The translations under genes were made by a program, and so were the position numbers. Below are positions 1 to 5,582 of a stretch of 5,587 bases of DNA, piece by piece. The first letter of the stretch is position 1. Each line of letters starts with the position of its first letter. The DNA lies in NCBI GenBank assembly GCA_003162595.1, contig PMNJ01000299.1:14282-19868 (forward strand). The letters run 5' to 3'. This DNA comes from Bacteroidales bacterium (GTDB taxonomy: Bacteria; Bacteroidota; Bacteroidia; Bacteroidales; VadinHA17). The notes under the pieces were generated by a model that searched no databases, had not been told where the DNA came from, and was given only the letters and a program-made list of their open reading frames with translations.

Positions 1-71
1 ACTATTCAACTTTAAGTACTCTTGAAAATTACGCGCTTGTTGAAAGCACTAAAGAGTACTTAAGTAAATGA
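1..71 (+). CDS. Possible 3' end of a rightward gene (partial, cut by window edge)
   Basis: Reading from base 3, this frame is open to a TGA at 69-71 and encodes about 22 residues ending LVESTKEYLSK. The peptide is mixed, polar and protein-like, and it would end 25 bp before the stop of the convergent lactonase gene, which is a normal arrangement. Against it, the stretch is very short, the other two forward frames stop quickly but that is expected in AT-rich DNA, and a 12-bp perfect inverted repeat covers part of it. I do not recognise the family. It could equally be intergenic sequence. Confidence 0.35.
   Translation, partial: YSTLSTLENYALVESTKEYLSK
12..63. repeat. 12-bp perfect inverted repeat, 28-nt spacer
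   Basis: TTAAGTACTCTT at 12-23 is exactly complementary to AAGAGTACTTAA at 52-63. Inside the loop a smaller GCTT/AAGC pairing (35-38 with 44-47) is possible. There is no U-tract on either side, so this is not a classic intrinsic terminator. It lies just beyond the lactonase stop codon (97) and could form a hairpin at the 3' end of that minus-strand transcript. Its overlap with a possible coding end is unexplained. Confidence 0.55.
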
Positions 72-96
72 ATAAGATAGTTGGAAACAGATCAGT

Positions 97-1206
97 TTAA
101 AACTTCAGGCAGGCTGGAGCATCAAGTTTATATTCACCAGAAGACAGAACCGGAATCCCGCTTTTTGCATCAATTTTAAAAAGTGAAATATTCCCTGATT
201 TCTGATTTCCAACCAGAAGATATTTACCTGAAGGATCGATCACAAAATTCCTTGGCCAGTTACCTCCACTTGAAGTCCGTCCCTGTAGAGACAGTTTCCC
301 GTCAGTCCCTATCCTGAAAACAACAATAGTGTTTTCGCCGCGGTTTGATCCATAGAGATTTTGCCCGTTATTTCCCAGGTGAATATCGGCACAAAAACTT
401 TCACCTTTAAAAGCTCCGTCCAATGTTGTCAATGTCTGGATTAATTTAAGCCCTCCTTTTGTATCAACATCAAAGACAGAAACAGTAGAATTAAGTTCAC
501 ATATGACATACATTTTTGTTCCTGCCGGATTGAACACAAAATGTCTCGGACCTGTGCCATTTGGAAAATTTACAATGCCATTTTCTATTTGTTTCAGATG
601 ACCTGAAACCGCATCAAAATCATAAATAACAATCCGGTCCAATCCCAGGTCAGTAAGATAAACTTTCTTCCCGGCGGGGTCAAATGAAATCATATGTGGA
701 TGAGAGACTTTACCATCATTAACTGCGAATGAAATGGTGTCAGTTACTCTCTCAGCTATGCCTTTATCGTCCAGTTTTACAACAGCAATTGAACTGCTGG
801 AATAACTTGCCATTAATAAATAATCCTCTCCGGGAGATAAGGATATGAAACAGGGCCCGCCATCAGGTACGAGCAATTCTTTAACCTTTTCAATATTCCC
901 GTTTTGCTGATTATATTTTAAAGTGGTCACTCCCCCACCCTTAACACCATTGAATTCCATAACCTCGTCTGCTGCATAGATCAACCCCTTTCTTTTTGCA
1001 ATACAAAAATATGAAGGGTTTGGTCCGGCATCCGCTTCAGATAATAATTTGAAAGTACCTGTTTCGCGGTTCAGATCGAAGCAAAACAAACCTTTTCCCC
1101 CTGTTTCGGTATATCTGCCTGCAAATAACCGGATGGTTTGACTATAACATGAGGTTGAAAAAACCATGATTAAGATTATTGTACAAATAATAATTGTTTT
1201 CCTCAT
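97..1206 (-). CDS. Exported lactonase family protein (6-phosphogluconolactonase-like seven-bladed beta-propeller)
   Basis: This 369-residue protein has the hallmarks of the YbhE-type lactonase family (Pfam Lactonase), whose members hydrolyse sugar lactones. Repeated blades carry the motifs GGPCFISLSP (116-125), SHPHMISFDPAG (168-179), GTGPRHFVFNPAG (217-229), DIHLGNNG (274-281) followed by SNRG (287-290), and WPRNFVIDPSG (317-327) followed by GNQ. It is slightly longer than cytoplasmic E. coli Pgl, because it starts with a signal peptide: MRK, a hydrophobic run at 4-16, then STSC at 17-20, which may be a weak lipobox (Cys20) or precede ordinary cleavage near Ser22. Export means the substrate is probably a free sugar lactone and not 6-phosphogluconolactone, so no pgl symbol is given. 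The frame extends to a TTG at 1269, but that stretch runs through a dispersed repeat and into a terminator U-tract, so ATG at 1206 is chosen. A terminator separates it from the upstream operon on the same strand, so it may have its own promoter. Confidence 0.87.
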   Translation of the reverse strand: MRKTIIICTIILIMVFSTSCYSQTIRLFAGRYTETGGKGLFCFDLNRETGTFKLLSEADAGPNPSYFCIAKRKGLIYAADEVMEFNGVKGGGVTTLKYNQQNGNIEKVKELLVPDGGPCFISLSPGEDYLLMASYSSSSIAVVKLDDKGIAERVTDTISFAVNDGKVSHPHMISFDPAGKKVYLTDLGLDRIVIYDFDAVSGHLKQIENGIVNFPNGTGPRHFVFNPAGTKMYVICELNSTVSVFDVDTKGGLKLIQTLTTLDGAFKGESFCADIHLGNNGQNLYGSNRGENTIVVFRIGTDGKLSLQGRTSSGGNWPRNFVIDPSGKYLLVGNQKSGNISLFKIDAKSGIPVLSSGEYKLDAPACLKF

Positions 1207-1224
1207 ACTTAAGATTTTATTAAC

Positions 1225-1261
1225 CGCAAAGATCGCAAAGATTTGCACAAAGGTCACAAAG
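1225..1261. repeat. Four-unit CRCAAAG intergenic repeat
   Basis: Four heptamers occur on the plus strand: CGCAAAG at 1225-1231 and 1234-1240, then CACAAAG at 1246-1252 and 1255-1261. They form two pairs, each with a 2-nt gap, separated by 5 nt. On the minus strand they read CTTTGTG, CTTTGTG, CTTTGCG, CTTTGCG toward the lactonase start. From memory, this layout resembles a dispersed intergenic repeat common in Bacteroidota genomes. It ends 18 bp upstream of the lactonase ATG. Confidence 0.75.
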
Positions 1262-1267
1262 CAAAAC

Positions 1268-1295
1268 AAAAAAAGAGGCTGATTTTCTCAGCCCC
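1268..1295 (-). terminator. Intrinsic terminator after the oxidoreductase/isomerase operon
   Basis: On the minus strand GGGGCTGA (1295-1288) pairs with TCAGCCTC (1282-1275) as an 8-bp stem with one G-U pair and a GAAAA loop. Seven U residues (1274-1268) follow directly. It begins 14 bp past the stop codon of the isomerase gene (1310), the expected place for the end of that transcript. Confidence 0.85.
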
Positions 1296-1309
1296 TGATT
1301 TTTAAATCA

Positions 1310-2254
1310 TTAGATTTCATAACTATCACATTCCCGATAAGCCTGAATTACACGGTCCTCGCCTTCTTTGCCTTTGATGCTTAAGCCATGTTCCATACAA
1401 AGGACTCCTTCATACTTGCGACTATAAATATATTTAAATACATTTTTAAAGTTGATCTCCCCTGTACCGGGTTCATTACGTCCTGGTGTATCGCCCAGAT
1501 GGAAAGCAGCAATCTCACTCCAGGCAGCCTCAATATTTGGAATAAGGTTTCCCTCGGTTATCTGTTGATGATAAATATCGTCAACAATCTTACAGACAGG
1601 TCTGTTTACAGCTCTGCAAATTTCATAGGCCTGCGGTATGCCATTCAGAAACAGTCCCTGATGATCATGAAGAGTGTTCAATGGTTCGAGAACAATTATC
1701 AGTCCTGCCGGTTCCATAACATCACAACAGTACCTCAGGTTGTCAATTACATTAGCTGTCTGAAAATCTCTATGGAGTTTTTCATCGTATCTGCCCGGGA
1801 CAACAAGCGCCCATTTAACGCCTGTCCTCTTAGCCACTTCAATACCCTCTTTCATCTTTTTAACAAGCATTTCGCGTATTTCCGGCTTGTTAAGAACAAA
1901 TGAAGTAACGCTGAAATCGGCATATAACACAAAGGGGCCAAGTTCCATTCCGAGACGATGCATTTCGTTCGCGATTTTAACCTGGTCCTCTACGGGTCTT
2001 CCCATAAGGCCATTATCGAACATTGCCCTGAAGCCCATATCGTAACAGAATTTTATGTTATCGACAATGTCATTCCCGGCATGTTCATGAAACATGCCCA
2101 TGCTGGGAGCATATTTCAGTTTGAATGGCGTTGTTGCATCAGCAGCTTTTTGTTGCTTTGCGAGAGCGCCGGTACCAAAAACTGCAGGAGCGGCTAAAAT
2201 AGCGGCTCCTGTAGCAGTGGCTTTTTTTAAGAAGTTTCTCCTTGAATGATCCAT
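1310..2254 (-). CDS. Tat-exported sugar isomerase/epimerase or lyase, AP-endonuclease-2 (xylose isomerase-like) TIM barrel, hydroxypyruvate isomerase-like
   Basis: This 314-residue protein opens with a clear Tat signal: SRRNFLKK at 4-11, a hydrophobic stretch, and a likely ALA cleavage site ending at residue 32. The mature part is a TIM barrel of the AP_endonuc_2 family. Its C-terminal half follows the hydroxypyruvate isomerase (Hyi/OtnI) pattern: EPLN (190-193), DDIYHQQ (225-231), FHLGDTPGRNEPGTGEI (251-267) and MEHG (287-290). By family analogy Glu190, Asp226, His252 and Glu288 would bind the divalent metal, with the two Glu residues also candidates for proton transfer. Hyi itself is cytoplasmic and about 260 residues, so export argues for a different substrate. 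Related exported barrels act in oxidised-sugar or 3-keto-glycoside processing, which would fit the oxidoreductase 24 bp upstream. The pair is probably one transcript ending in the hairpin at 1268-1295. The fold and export are well supported; the exact reaction is not. Confidence 0.9.
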   Translation of the reverse strand: MDHSRRNFLKKATATGAAILAAPAVFGTGALAKQQKAADATTPFKLKYAPSMGMFHEHAGNDIVDNIKFCYDMGFRAMFDNGLMGRPVEDQVKIANEMHRLGMELGPFVLYADFSVTSFVLNKPEIREMLVKKMKEGIEVAKRTGVKWALVVPGRYDEKLHRDFQTANVIDNLRYCCDVMEPAGLIIVLEPLNTLHDHQGLFLNGIPQAYEICRAVNRPVCKIVDDIYHQQITEGNLIPNIEAAWSEIAAFHLGDTPGRNEPGTGEINFKNVFKYIYSRKYEGVLCMEHGLSIKGKEGEDRVIQAYRECDSYEI

Positions 2255-2278
2255 ATATTCAATATTGAGAAATAACTA

Positions 2279-3634
2279 TTACTTTGTTGCAGGCTCCGGG
2301 ACATAAGCCAATCCTGCAATAGGCACAGTTTTGTCAACATCTACCGGGCCAAATGTAAATACCTTCGGACCAAGTTTGAGGTCGGAGTTCATCATTTCTT
2401 CGTACGTTACTTCTTTGCCGGTATATGCAGATATACGACCCATGATTGCATCCATGGTTGAAATAGCTGTATTTTCCGCTTCATTTATTGCTTTACCGGT
2501 ACGGATTGCCGTAACAAGATCAATATGTTCCTGAACATACGGATCAACACTTACACTTTCGGTTGGTTTTCCGTCTTTATCTTTTGGATATTCATATTTC
2601 CAAACCTCATTGCCTGCCAGATCAAGGATTGAGTTCCGGCAGTTTGTTGAACCTTTTGAACCCTGAATTCTTTCAGATACATTATCCACACAACCATTTA
2701 TCTGACGGCACATGCTATGGAAGTGGGTGCCATTTTCAAAAGTAAAATCAACACTGAAATTATCATATTGATTCCCTGTAACCCTGCGGAGTCTCGATCC
2801 GAATCCTACTGCCTTCACAGGATGTGTTCCCGTGAACCAGTTCATTACATCGAGATTATGAACATGCTGTTCCACAATATGGTCACCTGAGAGCCAAGCC
2901 CAGTTAACCCAGTTACGGATCATATATTCCATTTCGCTCCACTTTGCATTTGGATCACGATGCCATAGTTTTCCACCGTTCCACCATACATTTCCTCCGA
3001 CAATATCTCCGATTTTCCCCTCCTGAACCTGTTGCCATGCTGCAATATAGTCTCGTTGGTGACGCCGTTGTGTACCCGTAACAATGCACAATTCCATACC
3101 TTTTGCTTTCTGAGCCGTAGCCATCACCGACCTTGCTCCAACCGGGTCAACACAAACCGGTTTTTCAGCAAAAACATGTTTTTTAGCCTGAATAGCTGCT
3201 GCGAGATGATCGGGACGGAAGAAGGGAGGTGTAGCGAGAATAACAAGATCAACGCCGGCATCGAGGACCTTCTGATATGCATCGAAACCTACAAAACAAT
3301 TTTCAACAGGAACATCCTGTCCTTTCTGTTTCTTTATCTCTGCCCGGCATGAATCTATACGGTCCTGAAATGTATCACCCAGGGCTACAATTTTAAGATT
3401 CGGGCCCGCACTTAAAAAGTTAATTGCAGCTCCTGTTCCACGACCACCACATCCGATAACTCCTGCCTTGAGAATCGGTCCGTCAGGTGCCTGGTCAAGT
3501 TTTGCCGCAATTGGAATAACTTTTTTTGTTTCCCGGGCACAACTGGTTATAATAGAAGGAATAATGACCCCTGCAACTCCAACTGTTGCTGCCTTACCCA
3601 GGAAATTACGTCTTGAAATACCAGATTTTTTCAT
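2279..3634 (-). CDS. Tat-exported Gfo/Idh/MocA family oxidoreductase (putative lipoprotein)
   Basis: This 451-residue protein belongs to the NAD(P)-dependent Gfo/Idh/MocA sugar oxidoreductases. The N-terminus has a Tat motif, SRRNFLGK (7-14), a hydrophobic stretch, and ITSC at 29-32, a plausible lipobox with Cys32. The Rossmann fold starts with AGVIGCGGRGTG (57-68), has an acidic Asp87 after the second strand, and contains ATPP (134-137) and the family EKP motif (157-159). The C-terminal domain includes GDHIVEQHVHNLDVMNW (250-266), where His259 and Asp262 are candidate catalytic residues, and the PYVQEHIDL and AIMGRISAYTGKEVTYEE segments common in Bacteroidota members. Since free NAD(P) is not available outside the cytoplasm, the cofactor is presumably bound before Tat export, as known for Zymomonas glucose-fructose oxidoreductase. 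Substrate is unknown: C1 or C3 oxidation of a sugar is possible. It is first in a two-gene operon with the isomerase and has a good promoter at 3697-3728. Confidence 0.92.
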   Translation of the reverse strand: MKKSGISRRNFLGKAATVGVAGVIIPSIITSCARETKKVIPIAAKLDQAPDGPILKAGVIGCGGRGTGAAINFLSAGPNLKIVALGDTFQDRIDSCRAEIKKQKGQDVPVENCFVGFDAYQKVLDAGVDLVILATPPFFRPDHLAAAIQAKKHVFAEKPVCVDPVGARSVMATAQKAKGMELCIVTGTQRRHQRDYIAAWQQVQEGKIGDIVGGNVWWNGGKLWHRDPNAKWSEMEYMIRNWVNWAWLSGDHIVEQHVHNLDVMNWFTGTHPVKAVGFGSRLRRVTGNQYDNFSVDFTFENGTHFHSMCRQINGCVDNVSERIQGSKGSTNCRNSILDLAGNEVWKYEYPKDKDGKPTESVSVDPYVQEHIDLVTAIRTGKAINEAENTAISTMDAIMGRISAYTGKEVTYEEMMNSDLKLGPKVFTFGPVDVDKTVPIAGLAYVPEPATK

Positions 3635-3696
3635 ATTAGATTAAGTTTATGACGTTTGAGAAGAATAGATACTGTAAATCAGATTTGGAATGTAAT

Positions 3697-3728
3697 CAAA
3701 TGTAAATATAGACTTTTAAAAATGCAAA
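3697..3728 (-). promoter_or_regulatory. Bacteroidota-type promoter for the oxidoreductase/isomerase operon
   Basis: On the minus strand TTTG (3728-3725) is followed after 20 nt by TACATTTG (3704-3697), a full match to the TAnnTTTG -7 element, and the spacing fits the -33/-7 pattern of the primary sigma factor in Bacteroidota. Transcription would begin near 3690, leaving a leader of roughly 55 nt before the ATG at 3634. No transcription data are available here. Confidence 0.6.
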
Positions 3729-3742
3729 AAAAATGATTCCTT

Positions 3743-3756
3743 TTAATGATTATTAA
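3743..3756. promoter_or_regulatory. AT-rich dyad upstream of the operon promoter, possible operator
   Basis: TTAAT (3743-3747) and ATTAA (3752-3756) flank GATT. The dyad ends 14 bp upstream of the -33 element of the minus-strand promoter, a position where activators often bind. AT-rich dyads also arise by chance, so the assignment is tentative. Confidence 0.25.
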
Positions 3757-3791
3757 CATAAATAGTAAAGCTAATAACCCATACCTGATTG

Positions 3792-3809
3792 ATGATTATA
3801 CTAAATCAT
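3792..3809. promoter_or_regulatory. Inverted repeat ATGATT-N6-AATCAT in the divergent region, possible operator
   Basis: ATGATT at 3792-3797 is complementary to AATCAT at 3804-3809. It sits between the two divergent genes. The heptamer TGATTAT occurs at 3747-3753, 3793-3799 and 3825-3831, touching both dyads in this region. No regulator is encoded in the window. Confidence 0.25.
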
Positions 3810-3863
3810 ACTTAAGGTGGTATTTGATTATAATTTTTAGTACTTTTCGATGTTTATTAATTG

Positions 3864-3898
3864 CCTCTTCCCCCTGCCCTCTTCTCCCAGGAGAGAGG
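3864..3898. repeat. C-rich dispersed-repeat fragment with imperfect palindrome
   Basis: A pyrimidine-rich run (CCTCTTCCCCCTGCCCTC, 3864-3881) leads into an imperfect palindrome of CCTCTTCTCC (3878-3887) against GGAGAGAGG (3890-3898). It stands out sharply from the AT-rich surroundings. From memory, sequences of this type recur between genes in many bacterial genomes. It lies just before the lipoprotein start and, when translated, gives a spurious extension with PLPPALFSQERG. No convincing plus-strand promoter was found around it. Confidence 0.55.
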
Positions 3899-3917
3899 TA
3901 AAAATGACTCAAGATCA

Positions 3918-5411
3918 ATGTTATATACTACTAATTTCAGATTTTTTAGAAGTATCAGATACCTGATAATCCTGCCATTCTTTTTATACAGTTGTGGCAA
4001 TAAACCCCATGGGGATATAAGTATTTCAGAACTGGCCCCAAAACTGGAACCGGATTATTCAGACGTTACAATTCCTCCAAATATTGCTCCATTAAATTTC
4101 ATGATTAAAGAAAAAGGAAACGCTTTTTTTGTGAAATTCTCTTCCGGCGGTGGATCAGGATTTGAACTTACCTCGGGAAGCGGCAAAATTCATATCCCTC
4201 AAAGGAAATGGAAGAAAATGTTGCAAAACAGTACGGGTAAAAATATTATGATTGAAATTTTTTCAAGGGATGAGGCGGGTAAATGGTTAAAATTTAAAAT
4301 CATTACCGATAAAGTTGCTTCAGAACCAATAGATCCATATCTCTATTACAGGTTACTCTATCCAGGTTATGAAAGCTGGGCTGAATTGAGTATCAACTAT
4401 CGCAGTCTCGAAAGTTTTAAATCAAAATCTTTAATCGAAAACAGCATCGTCGATCAGAATTGTGTCAATTGTCACTCATTTAATAACGGGAAATCAGATG
4501 ACTTTCTCTTTCATATGAGAGGTACCATGGGGGGAACCTACTTCTATTCGGAGGGAAAATTCAGAAAGATAAACCTCAAAACAAAAGAGATGAAAAATGG
4601 GGCCGTTTATCCCAGGTGGCATCCTTCCGGTAAATTTGTAGCGTTCTCTTCAAATAAAATTATCCAGCGTTTTCATGCTGCAGATAATAAAAAGGTTGAA
4701 GTTAGCGACCTTGAATCATCTCTTGTACTTTATGATATGGAGAAAAATGAAATAATGAATATTGAATTAGGCGGTAAGGGGAAATTTATGGATACATATC
4801 CTGAATGGGCTCCTGATGGAAAATACCTTTATTTCTGCAGAGCTGTTCAGATCGGTGAAAAATATGATTTTAAAGATATTAAATACAATTTATGCCGGGT
4901 CCCTTTTGAAATTGACAAACGGACCTTCGGTAATGTAGAACTGGTATTTGATGCTTCCAAAATAAATAAAAGTGTTGCATTTCCCAGGATTTCTCCAAAT
5001 GGTAAGTTCCTTGTCCTCACCCTTTTCGATTATGGCTGTTTTCCAATATGGCACAAAGAAGCCGATCTTTATTCAATTAATCTCGAAAACTTTAAAGCCG
5101 ACCGGATGGATCTTAACAGTGATTACAGCGACAGTTATCATTCCTGGTCATCAAATAGCAAATGGCTGATATTCAGCAGTAAAAGAGGAGACGGATTAAC
5201 AGCCAGACCTTATATTTCATATATTGAGGAAAACGGAATTTCAGAAAAACCATTTATTCTCCCGCAGGAAGACCCGGAGTTTTACAAGGGATTTCCAAAG
5301 AGCTTTAATATACCTGAATTTTCAACATTTAAAGTCGATATGAATCCGGGAGAGATCCGGAGACTTGCCAAGACAGTTGCAACACCTGCCAAATGGAGTA
5401 AGAACAACTAA
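3918..5411 (+). CDS. Putative lipoprotein with CxxCH motif and PD40 (TolB/WD40-like) beta-propeller
   Basis: This 497-residue protein starts with a lipoprotein signal: basic residues to Arg14, a hydrophobic run at 15-24, and LYSC with lipidated Cys26. A region of about 150 residues follows, including DVTIPPNIAPLNF and DPYLYYRLLYPGYESW, with no domain I can name. Next is NCVNCHSF, where Cys182, Cys185 and His186 form a CxxCH motif, the usual covalent c-type haem site. The rest is a propeller with PD40 repeats at about 230-245 (VYPRWHPSGKFVAFSS), 293-305 (TYPEWAPDGKYLYF), 353-366 (FPRISPNGKFLVL) and 406-420 (SYHSWSSNSKWLIFSS). Similar proteins occur in Bacteroidota, sometimes labelled TolB-like or cytochrome c-related; the function is unknown to me. 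The frame extends to a TTG at 3861, but that part is dispersed repeat and would bury the signal peptide, so ATG 3918 is preferred. The gene is divergent from the oxidoreductase operon. No terminator is evident downstream. Confidence 0.87.
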   Translation: MLYTTNFRFFRSIRYLIILPFFLYSCGNKPHGDISISELAPKLEPDYSDVTIPPNIAPLNFMIKEKGNAFFVKFSSGGGSGFELTSGSGKIHIPQRKWKKMLQNSTGKNIMIEIFSRDEAGKWLKFKIITDKVASEPIDPYLYYRLLYPGYESWAELSINYRSLESFKSKSLIENSIVDQNCVNCHSFNNGKSDDFLFHMRGTMGGTYFYSEGKFRKINLKTKEMKNGAVYPRWHPSGKFVAFSSNKIIQRFHAADNKKVEVSDLESSLVLYDMEKNEIMNIELGGKGKFMDTYPEWAPDGKYLYFCRAVQIGEKYDFKDIKYNLCRVPFEIDKRTFGNVELVFDASKINKSVAFPRISPNGKFLVLTLFDYGCFPIWHKEADLYSINLENFKADRMDLNSDYSDSYHSWSSNSKWLIFSSKRGDGLTARPYISYIEENGISEKPFILPQEDPEFYKGFPKSFNIPEFSTFKVDMNPGEIRRLAKTVATPAKWSKNN

Positions 5412-5460
5412 TATTAGTTATAATTTTATTCATACATTAAATTAAGAGAACTCTCATAAC

Positions 5461-5472
5461 GACAGGAATGAA
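5461..5472. repeat. Detached fragment of the downstream dispersed repeat
   Basis: GACAGGAATGAA at 5461-5472 is identical to the 12 bases at 5569-5580, which belong to the second full repeat copy. It is probably a remnant of a third unit. Confidence 0.5.
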
Positions 5473-5500
5473 AGGGATTAAGAAATAAAGACATGCGAGT

Positions 5501-5582
5501 GAGAGATTCCTCGCTTTAGCCCGGAACGGAATGAGGTTGGAGAGAGATTCCTCGCTTCAGCCCAGGATGACAGGAATGAAGA
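5501..5582. repeat. Two tandem 41-bp units of a GTCATCCTG-type dispersed intergenic repeat
   Basis: Units start at 5501 and 5542. Their first 22 bases (5501-5522 and 5542-5563) differ at one position; the remainder is more diverged. Each has ATTCC near its left end and GGAAT near its right (5506-5510 with 5528-5532; 5547-5551 with 5573-5577), so each can fold. On the minus strand unit two reads TGTCATCCTGGGCTGAAGCG and continues AGGAATCTCTC, close to a repeat I remember as widespread between bacterial genes. No gene is seen from 5412 to the window end, and the array may continue beyond it. Confidence 0.7.

Noticed and set aside
1388..1903. Plus-strand open frame of 171 codons opposite the isomerase gene
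   Set aside because: It lies wholly antisense to a well-supported TIM-barrel gene and its translation shows no recognisable domain or signal.
1310..2254. Naming the TIM barrel hydroxypyruvate isomerase (hyi)
   Set aside because: Motifs match the family, but a Tat signal and the oxidoreductase partner argue against the cytoplasmic glyoxylate-pathway enzyme.
1958..2745. Smaller plus-strand open frames at 1958-2197, 2331-2534 and 2563-2745
   Set aside because: All are antisense within confident genes and have no family features or own start context.
3032..3352. Plus-strand open frame of 106 codons opposite the oxidoreductase gene
   Set aside because: Antisense to the Rossmann domain coding region, Cys/Ser/Asn-rich translation typical of a shadow frame.
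2279..3634. Calling the oxidoreductase a GH109 glycosidase
   Set aside because: GH109 enzymes share the Tat signal and fold, but I cannot see motifs here that separate them from the far more common oxidoreductases.
3841..3848. TACTTTTC as a -7 element for the lipoprotein gene
   Set aside because: One mismatch to TAnnTTTG at the final G, and the nearest upstream TTTG (3823-3826) is only 14 nt away, too close for the -33 element.
4972..5169. Plus-strand 65-codon frame inside the lipoprotein gene
   Set aside because: Out-of-frame shadow of the PD40 propeller coding sequence.
5412..5460. Terminator after the lipoprotein gene
   Set aside because: Only a 4-bp GAGA/TCTC palindrome near 5446-5455 with no U-tract; not enough for a terminator call.
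5501..5582. Tandem repeats as a CRISPR array
   Set aside because: Only two diverged units, no unique spacers of regular length between conserved repeats, and no cas genes in the window.
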